DNA of 64,000 nucleotides, taken from contig CM062290.1 in NCBI GenBank assembly GCA_031216915.1, positions 383,266,718 to 383,330,717 of the forward strand, written 5' to 3'. The DNA is from Pictodentalium vernedei. Lineage: Eukaryota; Mollusca; Scaphopoda; Dentaliida; Dentaliidae. This document shows, piece after piece, positions 29,395 to 42,208 of the stretch. Within the stretch, counting starts at the first letter, position 1. Each line of letters opens with the position of its first letter. The position numbers and the translations under genes were made by a program. A model generated the notes under the pieces. It was not told the origin of the DNA. It did no database searches and was given only the letters and a program-made list of their open reading frames with translations.

Positions 29395-29880
29395 ACCCCG
29401 TCATCTGTTCCCCCTGAAGGCAGACCAGATGGCCAATACCCAGCATCCACTCTCCCTTCAGTGTAGGTTGATGGATGACTCCCAGCTTTCAAAAACACAT
29501 ATTGGTGTTTTTTCCTTTTTGTAACCGTTATGGATGATATGTTGTGGCTGCTCCAAAACCAGCGAATGTTGGGTTCCTTTTTCTTTTTTCTAAAATAACC
29601 ACCAAACTGCGGTTTCAGTATTACCATAAATTTGCTCACTTCTCTTAGCAAACACGGAGCAGAATTCTTGTAATTATGCAAATTCCTCGCCATTTTCCAG
29701 CTCGAGGTTCTTGGGGTCTCAACCCACTATCCTACTGCCAGTCGCACACTCAAACTTAATAAGATTATTGGCTCTCGCTCCCGTCTCTCGTGGATTTATA
29801 AGCAAAGAAAGCTATAAAGCAAATAAAGTTATTAGGGTAGCAAGGGATTTCAACCCCACATCGTCCCTGTGCGCCTTCAT
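29395..29880 (+). repeat. Unclassified repeat Y, copy 1
   Basis: About 480 bp shared in the same orientation with 33265-33740. Marks: CCCTGAAGGCAGACCAGATGG at the left, AACCGTTATGGA, GGTTTCAGT.TTACCAT, GCAGAAT, and ATTTCAACCCCACATCGTCC at the right. No protein is evident. Confidence 0.75.
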
Positions 29881-29884
29881 TCAT

Positions 29885-30401
29885 CAAAGGTTGAATGGTT
29901 TCGCGCGCCGCAGGCGCGCAGGGACGCCGTGGGACAAGCCCCTTTCAAAGTTATGATTTTTCTAATAAATATTATTTGGTACTTAAAAATCGTTTGTAAC
30001 GTGCCACTGTTATCCGGGTGAATCGTTGGCTCTTTCTTAATCTCCAAGAATGCCTCCAAACGTCGGGCATCCCTCCGCTTGGTGGACGGGCTCTTTCTTC
30101 TCGGTTTCCTTCTCTTTTCAGGGCCTCCATACCCCCTTGGGTGAGGACCAGTATGAGAGGGGATCCTCTCACTAAAGATACTACCTCTACCCTTGGAGGG
30201 TGGTGCGATCTTTTCTTCTGTGGAGAATTCCAGTGTCCGATAGACGCTCTCGCCCTTCTCCTGGATGGACGGTGATTGGACGAGAGACGCCCAGAGCTGA
30301 AATGGTGTTTTGCAGCCTGCTGGTAGTTCCAGTGCTCCCATGTTGTTGTTGTTGTTACTGAGGTGCCCACGTTCTGAGGTCAGAAGTGTGAATGATGTCA
30401 A
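29885..30401 (-). mobile_element. Probable LINE relative sharing the 3' tail of the main LINE
   Basis: On the plus strand, AATGGTTTCGCGCGCC and CGCGCAGGGACGCCGTGGGA, then ACAAGCCCCTTTC match the 3' end of the LINE at 20443-20505. GGGTGAGGACCAGT also recurs (20630 and 30138). A 174-codon minus frame (29877-30401) overlaps it, with a basic stretch (RRKPRRKSPSTKRRDARRLE) I cannot assign. It could be a 5'-truncated related LINE or a non-autonomous element using the same tail. Confidence 0.45.
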
Positions 30402-30550
30402 ACCAAAAAACGAAACGAAACGCCTAATAACTTAATAAGATGAATGAGAATTATAATCCACTTAGCGAACTGGTAGGGCAATTCAATAAAGTTTTTATGC
30501 ACTCAACTTATTCAACACCTCCATTGTCATCGGATTGAAGTGCGAGCTAA

Positions 30551-30797
30551 TTAATTAACGACCCGGTCGGGGTACACTTTTTAGTGTGTTTCTGGAGGGA
30601 AAACTTCGATAAAACTCACAAAAATAAAATAATTCTAAATATTTCTCAACAAACCTTTAAAGTACCCCTAAAGGATGCTACATACCAAAAATTATCACAT
30701 TATACATTCGAATAAGAAAGAAATGCAACTTTATAATTCCCAGGCACAACTTTTCCGGAGCCGGAGCTGGGGCCGGGGTACTCATTTTAGTGTGCTC
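30551..30797 (-). repeat. Unclassified repeat X, copy 2 (empty site)
   Basis: Inverted, uninterrupted copy of the repeat split at 18371-20430. At the point where copy 1 carries element B1, this copy reads straight through (CATACCAAAAATTATCAC near 30680-30697). Confidence 0.8.
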
Positions 30798-31438
30798 CAA
30801 TCCTCCAGGGTCCAAATCTGCATAACAGAATGGAGTCCACCAGTACGAAACAAAAACTGCTGTCTTCTATTGACGACATAGAAATTATATCAAAGTACGA
30901 AATATTCTGCTGTACCAATGCACCTTTTCCTATTGTATCAAATATATATTTCGGATTCCCATCTGGAGTTATTTGATAATAAAGAGTTTTGTTACCTAAT
31001 TTCGAGTCACGCTTCAGACCACCCATTGACCGGTCCTCCTAAACACCGGAATGACATTAAAAAATAAAATGTTACTATAAAAAATGTGCTTTAATACATA
31101 CCAAGGCCCGAGATCTTAATTATAAGTGACCATTTTATTATACTTTTTGTTCCAAACTGAACAGTGGGCGAGTATAGATACTCAGAGTGTTTGATTTGAA
31201 CAACGTTGTTAGAACACTGAACAGGATCGGCCGTAACATTTTGCATTGAATTTGAATTGAATGATTGCTAATCCCATTGTTTGTGAAAGATACATGAAGA
31301 GTTAATTATGAGTTGATGGACCTAAAAAAGGGAAAGTAAATGTTTTTTTAGTGCACAGATCCATATTCACAGATTACGATTCATGAACTTGATGAAGTTT
31401 GATTTTACCATTGACTTTTTGAATCCTAGTCAAAACGT
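30798..31438. other. No recognisable feature
   Basis: A 79-codon minus-strand frame (30787-31026) is open but has no recognisable motif. Nothing else stands out. Confidence 0.35.
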
Positions 31439-31560
31439 CCCCAAATCATGTTTTGGTCAAAACGTCCCCAAATAGTTGGTCAAAACGTCCCCAAAAATTA
31501 GTCAAAACGTCCCCAACAGTTGGTCAAAACGTTCCCAGTAGTTTATCAAAACGTCCACTA
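31439..31560 (+). repeat. Minisatellite array, GTCAAAACGTCCCC units (left)
   Basis: Six units of 20-27 bp, each starting GTCAAAACGTCCCCAA or a close variant, with variable ends. The same unit occurs in inverted orientation at 33915-34152. Confidence 0.85.
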
Positions 31561-33264
31561 CTGTTTCTTGACTGAGGCCATTGAAAAAAACTTGCGATGT
31601 TATTTTAAAACAAATTTATTGTTTTACAAAACATTAATTATAAATATCCTCACTTCTGTCAAGCCGATATATATGCGTGCCTCCCCTAATTTCTCGCATG
31701 CCTTATGAATAGAAAGCACTAATTAATACCAGTGCCGGGGAAATGGAAATGTGGACCCCAGGGTTAATTCTGCCTCGCATCTCCTTTCAAAAGTGTCAGG
31801 ATACTGATGCAGATGCTAAAGGCAGGCACGGGCATTGATTGGGTTGGACGCGACTAACAATCAATGAAGGGATGGGGGTGGGGTGCCGTGCCCCCCCCCC
31901 TCCCAAAAAAAAAAATTAAATCTGTTATAAATGGAGACTTCTGGCGGGTTTTGGTACCCAAAAATCACGTTATTTTTTGTTGACTTTGAAGTGATAACTT
32001 TATTACGTCAAGTTGATTGAATAAAGTTATTACTTCAAGAATCACGCAGTCACAAATTACAACCATATTTTAAGTTTCGTTTGGTACGTCCTTTGAAAGA
32101 CTACCAAGCCCAAAAAATAAAAATACATTATTTGAGGTTGTTTTTGGACTGGAGGCGAGGGCAGGCCTAAACATTTGAAAATTTGGCCTATTAGAATCTC
32201 AGCAAATAATTGTGAAATAATTCTAACATACGGCCTACTATGGCTTACGCTACTACACTACGGCACACCTGAAATTATTTTGCAAGTATTTATTGAAAAG
32301 CACCGCCCGTTTTTGCATAATTAACTCAGTATTTTCACCAGACTTGCGAATGCTGAAATGCTTAAAAGGGTCACTCACCAGAATTTATGTTGGTCATAAT
32401 TTAATGAAATAATGTTAACGAATTTTAAAGCACACACGTACAGTCAACTCATTTAATTGACCATCCCGGTTTTTAACACTATCTTTGACATGAACCAATG
32501 AAATAATTGTATAGGGATCAAAGAAGGCATAGAACAATAGACTACTATTATGTGACAATCACATGGCTCGTGGAATAGCCAATCGGAATCAACACGATGA
32601 AGCGTTTAATTAAATTATCAAGAAAAAGCTGTAACAAATAGGTGTAACGATAATTTTTTTCTTATATTGTTTGTAGATTTTATGCAGCTTGTAGGAATAT
32701 TTAGTTGAATTTTTCCTTGGATGAAATTTATTGCAAAAGGACTAAAAAATATCATTGGTTTATGTCACCGATATTGTAAGCGGGAGTGGTCTGTTACTTT
32801 ATTTACTGTCCAAATTTGTCATTTGTTAATTCAGAATAATTGTGGGATAATTCTGGCATGGTGGAAACACATCGTAGTTTGTATGAATATTAGTCACAGT
32901 GTAAGACACCAAAGTGTCTAAAATAACAGTGGCTTACGGTAACAAAAACAGTTGTTATGTTGAACTATCGCAGTTCTCAGACGACAAACGCATGTGGACG
33001 AATTTTTGGGATGTAATAAAAGTCGCAGAAAATTAAAATTATACAATAGAATTAAAGTGCGTGGAGTCAGTGAGGGTTGCATCGCCACATGGTAAACCAT
33101 GCACCAAGCAAGGATTGAAACAAGCTTGCCAGGCTGGAACCAGTGTACATTTTAAATAAATAAACATATGAATGAAGATATAACAACCCTTTAAGCATTT
33201 TTAAGTGTATGCCTGTGAGTGGGGATTTTTTTTTGTCATTGTGGGGGGGGGGGGGGGGGGGGGT
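31561..33264. other. No gene seen
   Basis: AT-rich sequence between the two converging minisatellites. It contains a mirrored pair GAAGTGATAACTTTATTACG / GAATAAAGTTATTACTTCAA near 31988-32040 (short foldback) and a G20 tract at 33242-33263. Confidence 0.4.
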
Positions 33265-33740
33265 CCGTTCCCCTGAAGGCAGACCAGATGGCCAAGGCTC
33301 AGCGTCCACTCCGCCTTATCAGCTGATGGGTAACTATCTTTCAGTAACACATATTGGTATAATTTTTCCTTTTTTTATAACCGTTATGGACAATATGTGC
33401 TGGGGCTGCTCCCGAACGACTGTTTGGGTTTCTTTTTCTTTTCTAAGACAACCATCAAAGTGCGGTTTCAGTCTTACCATCCATATAAATATGCCCACGT
33501 TCCTAAGTAAACACAGAGCAGAATCTCGTAGTCTGCACAATCCCAAGTCACCTTCCAGTTCAAGGTTATTGGGGGAGGGGGTCTGACCCCAGTACCTTAC
33601 TGTCCGTGCGCACACTCAAAATAAGAAGATTATTGACCCTCGCTTCCAACCCTTGTGGATCCATAAGCAAGTAAAGATATTCAGGTTGAAGGGGAATTAG
33701 GGGATTTTAATCCCACATCGTCCCAGTGCGCTTTCGGTGC
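33265..33740 (+). repeat. Unclassified repeat Y, copy 2
   Basis: Counterpart of 29395-29880, same orientation, moderately diverged (GGCAGACCAGATGGCCAA at the left, CCCACATCGTCCCAGTGCGC at the right). Confidence 0.75.
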
Positions 33741-33914
33741 CCTGAAACTTTTCATTTATTCTCTCATCCGATAATTAATTCCAGTCTGTTGACGTCCTGT
33801 TCATACCCAGCTGAGAACAGAGTATTGGTTCAACTGACTCAGAATCCTAGATTTCGACCGAAAAATAGTCTAAAAATTGCTAAATTAAATATGAAACTAC
33901 GAAAGAAGGATAAA

Positions 33915-34152
33915 TGAGTTGGGGATGTTTTGACCAACTCTTGGGGACGTTTTGACCAACTCTTGGGGATGTTTTGACCAGTTGTTGGGGACGTTTTGAC
34001 CAACTATTGGGGACGTTTTGACCAATTGTTGGGGACGTTTTGACCAACTCTTGGGGACATTTTGACCAATTGTTGGGGACGTTTTGACCAACTCTTGGGG
34101 ACGTTTTGACCAAAAAAATTAGGGGAAGTTTTGGTTTGGGGATGTTTTGACC
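33915..34152 (-). repeat. Minisatellite array, GTCAAAACGTCCCC units (right, inverted)
   Basis: About eleven 22-bp units TTGGGGACGTTTTGACCAAC, the reverse complement of the left array. It ends at GACCAGCACCCGACTT and a T-run. The array is more regular than the left one. Confidence 0.9.
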
Positions 34153-35023
34153 AGCACCCGACTTTTTTTTTTTATACATTCTTTGATTTATTTTGCACTT
34201 CTTAAAATTCAAACACAGAAGCGACCACTTCAAAGGGGCTAATGTTTTTATTAATGTCTTGACGTTTCCTATAAATATTAAATGCTTGGAGCAGACGATC
34301 ATTGCTATATGAATGCATGAAAAACTTTTATTCATTCATTGCTATCTACTGGCTGGTTGGATACATTGTAGATGTATCCCTATATCAGTTGATCTTCTTT
34401 CCAAATGGTCTGCTGAAGAAGAGTACAGTTATTTCTGCTGAATCTGTGCATTTCGGTGATATCTCCACTAGGCGGGTGATTTAGTTACAATTCACCCTCC
34501 ACATACTGTATGCCAAAATGTATCACATTACTTTCTTACAAGGCTGGGAAATAACAATGTCGGAGTCTGTCATTCCAGATGTTTCACCCAGCAAGTTTTA
34601 GTGACGACCATTCCATTCCTCCGATTTCCACTACATGTAGATCTTTTGTTAGTTAGTCATCAAAATACATTCTGGGGTTGAGTATTGGAAAAGTAAATGT
34701 CATTCTGCTTCATATTTATGTCATTCCGTGTCATTCATGCAACAGAATTTAATACGTCCAACACCACCACAGTATGCCGTACATTTGAAAATGTTATGAA
34801 ATAAAATGAAACGCAGACTGTAAAAACATCTTTTATGTACATTTTTCTTTGATGAAAAATCAAAACATTATGATGTGAGCTCATTGATGATTAATTAGCT
34901 TTGATTAGTTTTTATGATATGTAATCACAGCGTTGTTATTACACTGGAGTGAACACATTGAAATGATTATTTTTTTATTTTTTTTACTGCAATGTTAAAT
35001 ACCAGTATATGATCCCCCATCCC
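34153..35023. other. No recognisable feature
   Basis: No ORF of interest and no repeat shared with the rest of the window. Confidence 0.4.
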
Positions 35024-35171
35024 GCCTCACTCCTACATGTAGTTTCAGTAAGACAACTTAATTACTGTGACGTCATGTGATGATTACACCATCTGTGCTA
35101 AGGATGGGACTTGGTGGTGTAATCCTCACATGATGTCTCAGTAAGTTGTCTTACTTAAACTAGGGGTGAGG
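35024..35171. repeat. Imperfect foldback
   Basis: CCTCACTCCTACATGTAGTT, GTAAGACAACTTA, GTCATGTGATGATTACACCA on the left are mirrored by TGGTGTAATCCTCACATGAT, TAAGTTGTCTTAC and AAACTAGGGGTGAGG on the right. The loop is about 25 bases. Likely an old foldback MITE. Confidence 0.75.
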
Positions 35172-35513
35172 TGGGGGGGGGGGGAGGGGTCTGTCGGAGA
35201 AATATGCTACTCCATTCTACAGATATCTACACATGATGTTATCATTATTTGGCTGCTAAAACCTGTGAACGAAACCCAGTACGGATTACAGCACCTATGC
35301 TAAGGAGTGGACCTAGGGCTGGGGAATTCAAAGTCTCAAGTACCCTCCTCAACATGGTGTAACCTCATCATTATGTCTTACTGCGTTTCCTAATGTAGAC
35401 CATTACCCTAAGTCTCATTAAGACCATTTACCACATGTACTTTGCTTTTTGTATTATTGCAGTGTTAAATATATAATTTCACTCTACGAGAATCAGCTCT
35501 GAAAACATAATTG
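35172..35513. other. No recognisable feature
   Basis: Partly repeats motifs of the neighbouring foldback (CACCTATGCTAAGGA near 35291; CACCATCTGTGCTAAGGA near 35088), so it may be a decayed duplicate of it. Confidence 0.35.
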
Positions 35514-35583
35514 TTAACATCACTGGATGCACTTTTGCATGTTATGGAATTCCATAGAGTGCAAAAAGATTCCAGCGATGTTA
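35514..35583. repeat. Imperfect foldback next to DIRS copy 2
   Basis: TTAACATCACTGGATGCAC mirrors GATTCCAGCGATGTTA around the palindromic centre ATGGAATTCCAT. It lies 10 bp outside the DIRS copy 2 start. Confidence 0.6.
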
Positions 35584-35593
35584 AAAAATACAT

Positions 35594-35794
35594 ATTTTTA
35601 TACTGTACCAATGACCCAGACATAGCTGGTGCTAACTCTTAAAATATAGGGCCAAACACAAATTTTGCCCCCCAATCCCCAAAATTTGCATCTAAAACTA
35701 AAGAAAACATGTCCTGAGAGGCCCTCCACACTTCGCCCCTACTGCGCATGCGCAGTGTCAAGGACGTTCCGAAATTGGCGCCATTTATCATTCT
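35594..35794 (+). repeat. DIRS copy 2 terminal inverted repeat (5' end)
   Basis: Starts ATTTTTATACTGTACCAATG, as predicted from the ICR. Includes the 14-bp palindrome CTGCGCATGCGCAG at 35742-35755. It differs from copy 1 at roughly 25-30 positions, so the two copies belong to different subfamilies. Confidence 0.9.
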
Positions 35795-36899
35795 AAGTTT
35801 GGCCCTTCATCAGTTAACATCTGACTGATCTTTGTGCTTTTAAATCTCAGTTTAAATGATGCCAGACACATAAATATTAGTGAAATGGTGATTCTAAGGA
35901 GGATAGAAAAGGAGGAGAGGAAAAGAATGTGTGACAGAATATTATCAGGGCTGTAACTTAAAATTTTTTAATGAAATTATGTTAAGTTACCTATTTTCAA
36001 GGCAGCAGCCATTTTGTTGTCATTCTGATTATTTAGTTACACTGTTTTTACAAGTGTTTTTCCTCTCTCCCTGTCCTTTAAGTTCCCCCTTGCTATTCTC
36101 CCATGCTTTTGGCATAATTTCTGTAATTATTATTACTAAAATTTCTTGGGAGTTTAGCTGAATAACAGAATGAATTCTGTTCTTTCCCCATGTTTACGTC
36201 TTCACCTACGGGTGGTTAGGCGTTGTGTTCTGCATCTACCATCTGATGTTCTGCAGTTTCTTCCCTGGAAGTCTCTGTTTTGCATCAGATGGTGTATTTT
36301 TGGTAACTGATTTCGGGCCTGGGTGCCTGGAGTCTTATTTTAGTGTTTTTACACTCATTGTTTACATTTACAACAGCCCTCTGTGTGAGGGGGGGATTTC
36401 TAAATAATAATATCTTTATGTTATTTCAATCATAACTAGATACATTATTATTGTTCGTAAGTGTTGAATAAATTGTTTAAAATATTTTTAAAATTTTTGT
36501 CCACACTTAGGCTTGGGATCCATTGGGGCTCAACGTTACTTTTCAGAAACTTGGGCTGTTCTGAAAAAATATTTTTTCAAAATATTTTGATTTCAATTAT
36601 TTTTTCTATATTAATGGATCATATTATTATTATGTATTTTGATTGCCAGGGGTTAGTGCAAGTACCAGGACTTGTTTTCTTTTCACATTGAAAGGATATT
36701 GATCTATTGTTTTAAGAGGAAGTCTTCCTCTGACCTTATTTTCATTCTATATGTGGTCAGTGTACTCGCATTAACTCCGGTTCTGTATCGTATGATTTCG
36801 ATGACAATATGGGAAGCGTATGTCACGGTATGTTGTTGGGGATTTGGACACTCCGGTCCTTTCCCCGCAGGGTCACTCTACTTTATCAATTTCTATTTC

Positions 36900-39700
36900 A
36901 GACGATCAAGATTAGGGTGATGTATCTGTGATGTCTTCCAACAGTGTGCCTCCGTCGTCACAATTAATGAAGGGCTAGCGGAAAAGTGCTCATGTAATAC
37001 GCCAATTGCCTAAGAGGACCCTAGTAGGTTCGACGGCCTTTGACGTCCGCTAGCTCGCCCGGTGTAGCGTCCATTCACCGAATGGTTCGGCAGCCGGGTT
37101 CGTCCGTTGCGGTCTAGAAGGAATTTTGGGGTGATGCGAGCACTATAAAATTAACTTAATGCACACCCAGTGACGGCGGATCGGAGGGAGAACGGAGGAA
37201 GCCTTTTAGTCCGGTTCATAGCTCGTTCCGGTCCTTCCGGACGGCAAGCGAGAGAGGCCCCTCTCTCGTTCAACAACATCTGGCCCCAGATGTTGTGGTA
37301 CAAATGTGTCGTTAGCGGAGCATACGTCCGTCGCTCGGGACGCTCCGTTGTATAGGCAGTCCGCTGAGACTGCTAAGGCTTCCTCTTCTCGTCAGCGCAC
37401 ACGACCGCACCTTGGCTGCGTGACCGCCGATATATTACCAGCTTCGCCGATCAAGGATTCTTCGGCGACCAGGTCACACCATCCGGCAGCCAGGGATTCG
37501 AGACCGATGGACTCCGGACGTTCGCATAGAAAAAGTATGCGGGAGCCATCTGATGCGGAGCTGCCCTCGGCGAAGCAGCGATAGACTGCGCCTCCGCAGG
37601 TCTCGACGCCGGACATTCTTGTGCACATAGCACAGCTTATCGCAGCATCCCAGCAGCCGACAGAAACGGTGTCGGATCGAGAATTATCCGACAGCGCTGG
37701 GTCGGTAGCCGGGGACTCGAGGCCTGCAGACTCCGGACGTTCGCATAGGAAGTATGCGGGAGTCAACGTACACGGAGCTTCCAGCGGCAATGCATCGTAA
37801 GTCCGCTACTGCACAGGCCTCGGGAACGGACGTGCTTTCCTTAATAGCACAGTTTATCGCAGCATCCCAGCATCAACTGAATCTGTCGCATATATTTTAT
37901 CCGACGATGCTGGGTCGGGACGCTCCGCGGAAGCGGGTACGGACGTCCGAAAGTTTCATCCGGTCCGACAGGATACCGAAAGGGATTCGGTGGATTTCAA
38001 GCTTTCCCTTTCGGAACAACATATGCTGCGATGCCGGATAAGAAACTGATAGCGTCGGTGGACTTAGAAATTTTTGGTTCGGTTCAGGGACATCGTCCCT
38101 CAGTTCCGACATAGTCCAATAATGTCACACAAACTTTCGAATTATTGAACGACGCTATATATATTATTATTTTATGCTTGCTATCCAAGCATTTCTGGTT
38201 TCTTGTTCGAAGAGTTATGGAGATGTCTTTCAAAAGTGTGCCTCTGTCGTCATAGTTAATGAAGAGTTAGCGGCAATAAGTGCTCATGGAATATGTCTGT
38301 CGCTTACGGAGTGACATTCGCTAGCTCACCCGGTGTAGCGTACATTCATCGAATGGTTCGGCTGCCGGGTTCGTCCGTTGCGGTCTAGGAAGGAGATTTG
38401 GGTGATGCGAGCACTTTAATTACTTTAGTACTCACCCAATGACGGCAGATTGAGGACAGATCGGAGGAAGCCAACAACATAGGGGACCGCATGTTGTGGT
38501 TCAGATATTTTACATTCGGAGCATATGTCCGTTGCTCGGGACGCTCCGTTATATTGACAGTCCGAGAGACTGTCCTTAATGCTTCCTCATCCTCACAGCA
38601 GGGCACACGACCGCACATTGGCTACGTGACCTCGAGTATCCGATCAGTTTCGGCATTCAGTGATTCCACAGCGAATAGGTCGCGCCATCCGGTAGCCAAG
38701 GGACACGAGGCCTATACACTCCGTTCGCTCGCATATTGGAAGTATGCACGGGGTAACGATCTCGGAGCTTCCTGCGGCAATGCATCGTAAGACCGCTGCT
38801 CCTCAGGCCTCAGTGACGGACGCGCTATCCGAGTTAGCACAGTTGTTTCGCAGCATCCCAGCAATTGACGGTTTCTCGGTCGAATCAGCAATTATCCGAC
38901 GGCGCTGGGTCGGTGCGGTCCGCGGTTGCATCAAGCTACGGACGACCGAACGCTTTATAGGGTCCGACAGGATGGCGAAAGGGATTCGAAAGATTTCGAG
39001 TTTTCCCTTTAGTAGTATCGGAAGATGCCTTTCATATCTTCTGGCATTTCTTCCAGTGATTATTTTTCGGACTTCATTGCTGCGATCTTGGATAAGAGAC
39101 TTATAGCGTCATTGGACTCGGATTTTTCGATCGGTACAGGGACTTTGTCCCTGACTTACCGACGCAGTCCAATATTGTCATTACAACATGTGTTTTATTT
39201 TTCGACGCTATATATTTATATATATATACAAGACGGCTACTAAGCATGATAGTTTAGTTTCTTGTCCGCGTGGCTCATTTCTGCCATTTTATCTTTTTTT
39301 ACATATAGTTTATTTTGGCAGAGCAGGGCATACCGAGAGTTCATATGCGTCTAGACGGTGTGATTAAAGACTGCATATATTCTTTTTCACCGTTTATGTC
39401 TTTTCCAATTTCAATGTTGGGAACGACATTATGTATATTAGACTTAACTTAGACGCTTTATTATACGTAATCCGCCTTACTGAGGCGTTATCATTACGTC
39501 TTCAAGAAAAGATTTACGGGATATTATTCTCAATGTAATTTCTTTTGAGGGCAGTAGTTTGTTCACGTATAACTCCGCCCTTCAGTGGCTGATTGGAGTT
39601 GGTTAGACGTGAGGCAGCCCTAGCTACATCCACGCGTGGATAGTAGGTTAAGAACTCTCTCAGAGTCGCTTCGTTCTCGGAGGAGCTTCTCTTCGACGGC
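36900..39700 (+). pseudogene. DIRS copy 2, gag-like remains
   Basis: Fossil of the ORF1 seen intact in copy 1. A stretch at 37306-37584 is almost identical in protein sequence to copy 1 (for example SLAEHTSVARDAPLY and SHHPAARDSRPMDSGRSHRK), whereas flanking stretches are far more diverged. That contrast is odd within one gene and may reflect recombination between DIRS lineages. The region is broken in several places. Confidence 0.8.
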
Positions 39701-39739
39701 AACTTTCCGGCAATCCATGAATTGCTTGATTTATACATT

Positions 39740-41600
39740 CTCTTGTCTATCTAGTGTTACAAGAGATTCAGACTGGGGCAAACATTCGGTGGTTGACTCA
39801 GAGAGTGCCGCCGCAGTTGCCGGACCCGAGTGTGGCTGTTATGACGGTTGCCAGTCAAACAGATTGGGATATATACTGATCCCTACGGATTCGAAGTGCC
39901 AGGGTCTTTGGGTTCCGCAGTCTTTTAGCTATCAGTTAACTTCCGCGGAATAATGTTTTTTAGGCTTGCTTTATGTCATTGCATGAACATTATTCAGAAA
40001 CGCATGCCCAAATTCCTGTCCTTTAATTCGACAGTAGTGGCGTATCTCCGGAACCAGGGAGGCACTCTTTCGTTTCCGTTATTCAATTTAATGGAAAGAA
40101 TCCGTTTGTTGGTTATAGTACACCAAGTTCAGTTTTGGTCCGTCATATTCTGGGTCGTCTGATTGTTTTATCGCACTCCCGTTCTCTTACGGGTCGCTTG
40201 TTGCTGTCAGAATGGACTCTCAACAAACAAGTATTCAATCAGATTTGCTATCTATGGGAGCGCCCAATGATGTTTTATTTATGACACAGCTGGCTAATCA
40301 ATTGCAGACGTATGTGTTGGCTTGTCCAGATCTCTGAGCTAATACTGTTAACGCTCTATTGATCTATAGGACAGAATGATAGGATACGCGTATCCTCCGG
40401 CGCTGTTGTTTTTAGCAGGTATTGCTAAGATAAACAACCACAATACATTTCTGTTGATAGCATCTCTATCTTCACAGAGATCATGAGTAATTTACTCTCT
40501 TGTCTACTGTGGATCTTAACGTGAAATCTTCCTCTATGTGAGGATCTTTTTTCACTGGGTAAATCGTGTCATCTTTATCACAACCAGCAAGGTCGCAACC
40601 TTCATGTATTCCGTTGTGTGGTCCGTATTGCATTGTAAGCACTGTACTGGACGAGCTTTGGACGCGATTTCTTACTATAGGAGATCCTCTTCTTCGCTAT
40701 TCTATGCGACTAAAGTGGAGGCTCTTCCGTCGTGGTGTAGGGATCATTATGTTCATATGGTTGATCCCTCCATACTACTCATTGCTATTTTTTAGTATAC
40801 TTGTTTCACAAGATCTACTGCAGCCTGTTGTTATTTAGGTTATAGGTTTATGTTACCTCATACCTATGCACTCTACGATAGTTTACAATTGAGTCTTTTG
40901 TCTCTTTATCTAAGTCAGTTAGTAACTTTTTGATAAATAGACTTAGAATCTTTAGATTAAATTCCTATACGGATTTTAACTTCAGGTTCTTATTTAGCTA
41001 AGTAATCATTTGAGCCTCTGGAAACAGTAGTTTTCAAATTCTGACCTTTTAGACAGTAATTATGTTGGTTTCTCTTTTACTGTAGAGTCAGTGAGTTTCA
41101 TGCACTATCGATGGATGATTTTCACTTTCATAGTTTCGGAATCAATACTTCCGTTACTATTTAGGTTGGATTGTTGCATAAGAGTTAGGCTCCTATTATC
41201 CGGAACCTATTATTTTAAGGTCCTTCCGTCTTCGTATGGGCATAGGCCTTTACTCTTTCCGGGTACAGTTTATGTATTTATAAACAGATATCTGTTTATT
41301 ACAAGGGCGTAAGCTTCTTCTGTCTTTGATGTCTAGTAGAAGGACGTTACGCTCCATTTTATTGTTAATGGAGTCTATTAACTAGCGTACTGCTTATGGT
41401 ATATCATTGGCTTAGCAGTTGTGCTTAAGATTTCGGCTCATGAAGTAAGAGTTCTTCTACTTCTTGGGCTTACATTAATAGTGTTCTATTATAGATTTTT
41501 GAAGGCTGCTCATTGCGCTCAGCCATCCATTCATGAATTTTATCTCAGAAATATCGAGTCCATTTCTGGAGGCCTCTATTGTTAGGTCTATTATCTACTG
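39740..41600 (+). pseudogene. DIRS copy 2, RNase H and recombinase remains
   Basis: Fossil. RNase H marks include SKCQGLWVPQSF-like and STVVAYLRNQGGT (compare SDNTTVVAYIRNQGG in copy 1). Recombinase similarity is seen at nucleotide level through about 41600 (for example ATCATTGGCTTAGCAG and GAAATATCGAGTCCATTTCT). Broken throughout; no function expected. Confidence 0.75.
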
Positions 41601-42208
41601 CTCAGAATGTCATTCACTTAACAGTTGCTACTATAGCTAGGTAGGCTGTCTGTTTCGGCAGTGTCTCCATTCGGCTGCCCTCTTCGCTCTGGGCTATTTG
41701 ACCCAGGGCAAGAAAAAGGGGGGGGGGAGGGTGTTCCCTTGGGTCACCTGTTTTTACTATGAAAACAAGGGGATACCTCCTCCGGAGTTAGTAATTCTGA
41801 GCTGTTATTGGGATGGTTGTTTAGTGAGAAGTTTAAGTTTATAAAATTCATTCAAGTCTTAGTTTTTAAAGTATAGCTTTTGAATATTGCATATGTCAAC
41901 GGACATGATTATGCAATTCTCACACACTTTTAGGAGTATAAGAGTCTCTATTCTCTAGACTTACTTTATTATTGGCTTACTTTAAAAATTATTAGTATAA
42001 GGATTATTGGATATTAATAGAGTACATGGATGTATGAAGCTCAATTTTTGGAAGGTGTTGTATCTTTCTAATTTATCATAAATAAGAAAGATACATGTAA
42101 GGCCTATTACTTCTTTTCCCTACAGGGGATGACTCTATTTTATTTTATTGAGCGTATTCCATTTTGCTCTATGTCCTTGGCCCTCCAGCCTTTTTACTAT
42201 TCAGCTAT

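Noticed and set aside
33880-34335. 151-codon repetitive frame (VKTSPTIGQNVP-like units)
   Set aside because: It is simply the 22-bp minisatellite read in frame; every unit repeats the same seven or so residues and there is no gene context.
35079-35092. CRE-like TGACGTCA site
   Set aside because: It lies in one arm of an old foldback and the other arm lacks it; a single eight-base match is expected by chance at this length.
37392-37790. 132-codon minus-strand ORF in DIRS copy 2
   Set aside because: Antisense shadow of the gag remains; the same shadow appears opposite gag in copy 1.
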